Below, piece by piece: positions 4,880 to 5,055 of a DNA stretch of 5,055 bases (within the stretch, counting starts at the first letter, position 1; each line of letters starts with the position of its first letter). The notes below the pieces were generated by a model. It was not told the origin of the DNA. It ran no database searches and was given only the letters and a program-made list of their open reading frames with translations. A program made the translations under genes and the position numbers. Source of the stretch: Pseudomonadota bacterium (lineage in GTDB: Bacteria; Pseudomonadota; Alphaproteobacteria; Rhizobiales; Hyphomicrobiaceae); the NCBI GenBank assembly GCA_023416575.1, contig JAEZHL010000188.1, positions 1 through 5,055 on the forward strand, in the 5' to 3' direction.

Positions 4880-5055
4880 ATGGATCTCGGCATCAAAGGC
4901 AAGTCGGCGATCGTCTGCGCCGCATCGAAGGGACTGGGCAGGGGATGCGCTGAAGCGCTGGCGCGCGAGGGTGTGGCGCTGACCATCTGCGCGCGTGGGA
5001 AGGATGCTCTCGAGACCACGGCCGAGCACTTGCGCCAGCTCGGGGCTCCGAAAGT
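4880..5055 (+). CDS. SDR-family NAD(P)-dependent oxidoreductase, N-terminal fragment
   Basis: The first 58 codons of a gene that continues past the right edge with no stop. The translation opens MDLGIKGKSAIVCAASKGLG and goes on RGCAEALAREGVALTICARG, a classical short-chain dehydrogenase start: beta strand 1, the glycine-rich dinucleotide-binding turn (AASKGLGRG, 14-22, the TGxxxGxG position with Ala in place of the first Gly), helix, then beta strand 2 ending in CARG (37-40). Arg39 after strand 2 suggests preference for NADP(H), by comparison with other SDRs. The catalytic Ser-Tyr-Lys lies outside the window, so the substrate cannot be given; 3-oxoacyl-ACP-reductase-like enzymes begin this way but so do many others. 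A GGAGG at 4863-4867 is 12 bases before the ATG, somewhat far. The gene diverges from chrA. Confidence 0.88.
   Translation, partial: MDLGIKGKSAIVCAASKGLGRGCAEALAREGVALTICARGKDALETTAEHLRQLGAPK

Overview
The window is GC-rich, densely coded DNA that looks like the chromosome of an alphaproteobacterium, most likely Hyphomicrobiales in the Bradyrhizobium/Rhodopseudomonas area. The evidence is an exonuclease VII large-subunit tail ending in QGSLF, followed directly by a DUF2093 gene, a pairing I associate with that order. An anti-Shine-Dalgarno-matching ribosome site of the alphaproteobacterial type (complement of GGATCACCTCCTTTC) and the protein styles agree with this. The assignment comes from recognition, not a database search. 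I see no mobile element, CRISPR array, tRNA, rRNA or prophage gene.

Left part (1-1350): the 3' end of xseA and a small DUF2093 gene run rightwards and end at a perfect 14-bp inverted repeat (565-601). That repeat also separates them from a converging leftward gene for a very basic, His-rich exported protein of 83 residues (911-660). Upstream of it, also leftward, is a compact unit that needs care to see: a possible promoter, an unusually complete Shine-Dalgarno sequence, a 26-codon ORF (1246-1166), two short hairpins and a strong intrinsic terminator (1110-1083). This small unit is the best candidate in the window for something undescribed.

Middle and right part (1348-5055): a leftward D-hexose-6-phosphate mutarotase gene (YeaD family) diverges from a rightward CorA-type magnesium/divalent cation transporter gene across 134 bp. 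The corA gene meets a leftward two-domain chromate transporter gene (chrA) tail to tail, with the stop codons overlapping by 4 bp. A 207-bp divergent region carrying two inverted repeats separates chrA from the start of an SDR-family oxidoreductase gene that runs off the right edge.

The genes do not form one pathway. They are short, alternating transcription units: DNA repair, a conserved small protein, an envelope protein, hexose-phosphate anomer conversion, ion transport and a reductase. Apart from the small ORF unit, the content looks like ordinary housekeeping and accessory chromosome. No multi-gene novel system is visible.
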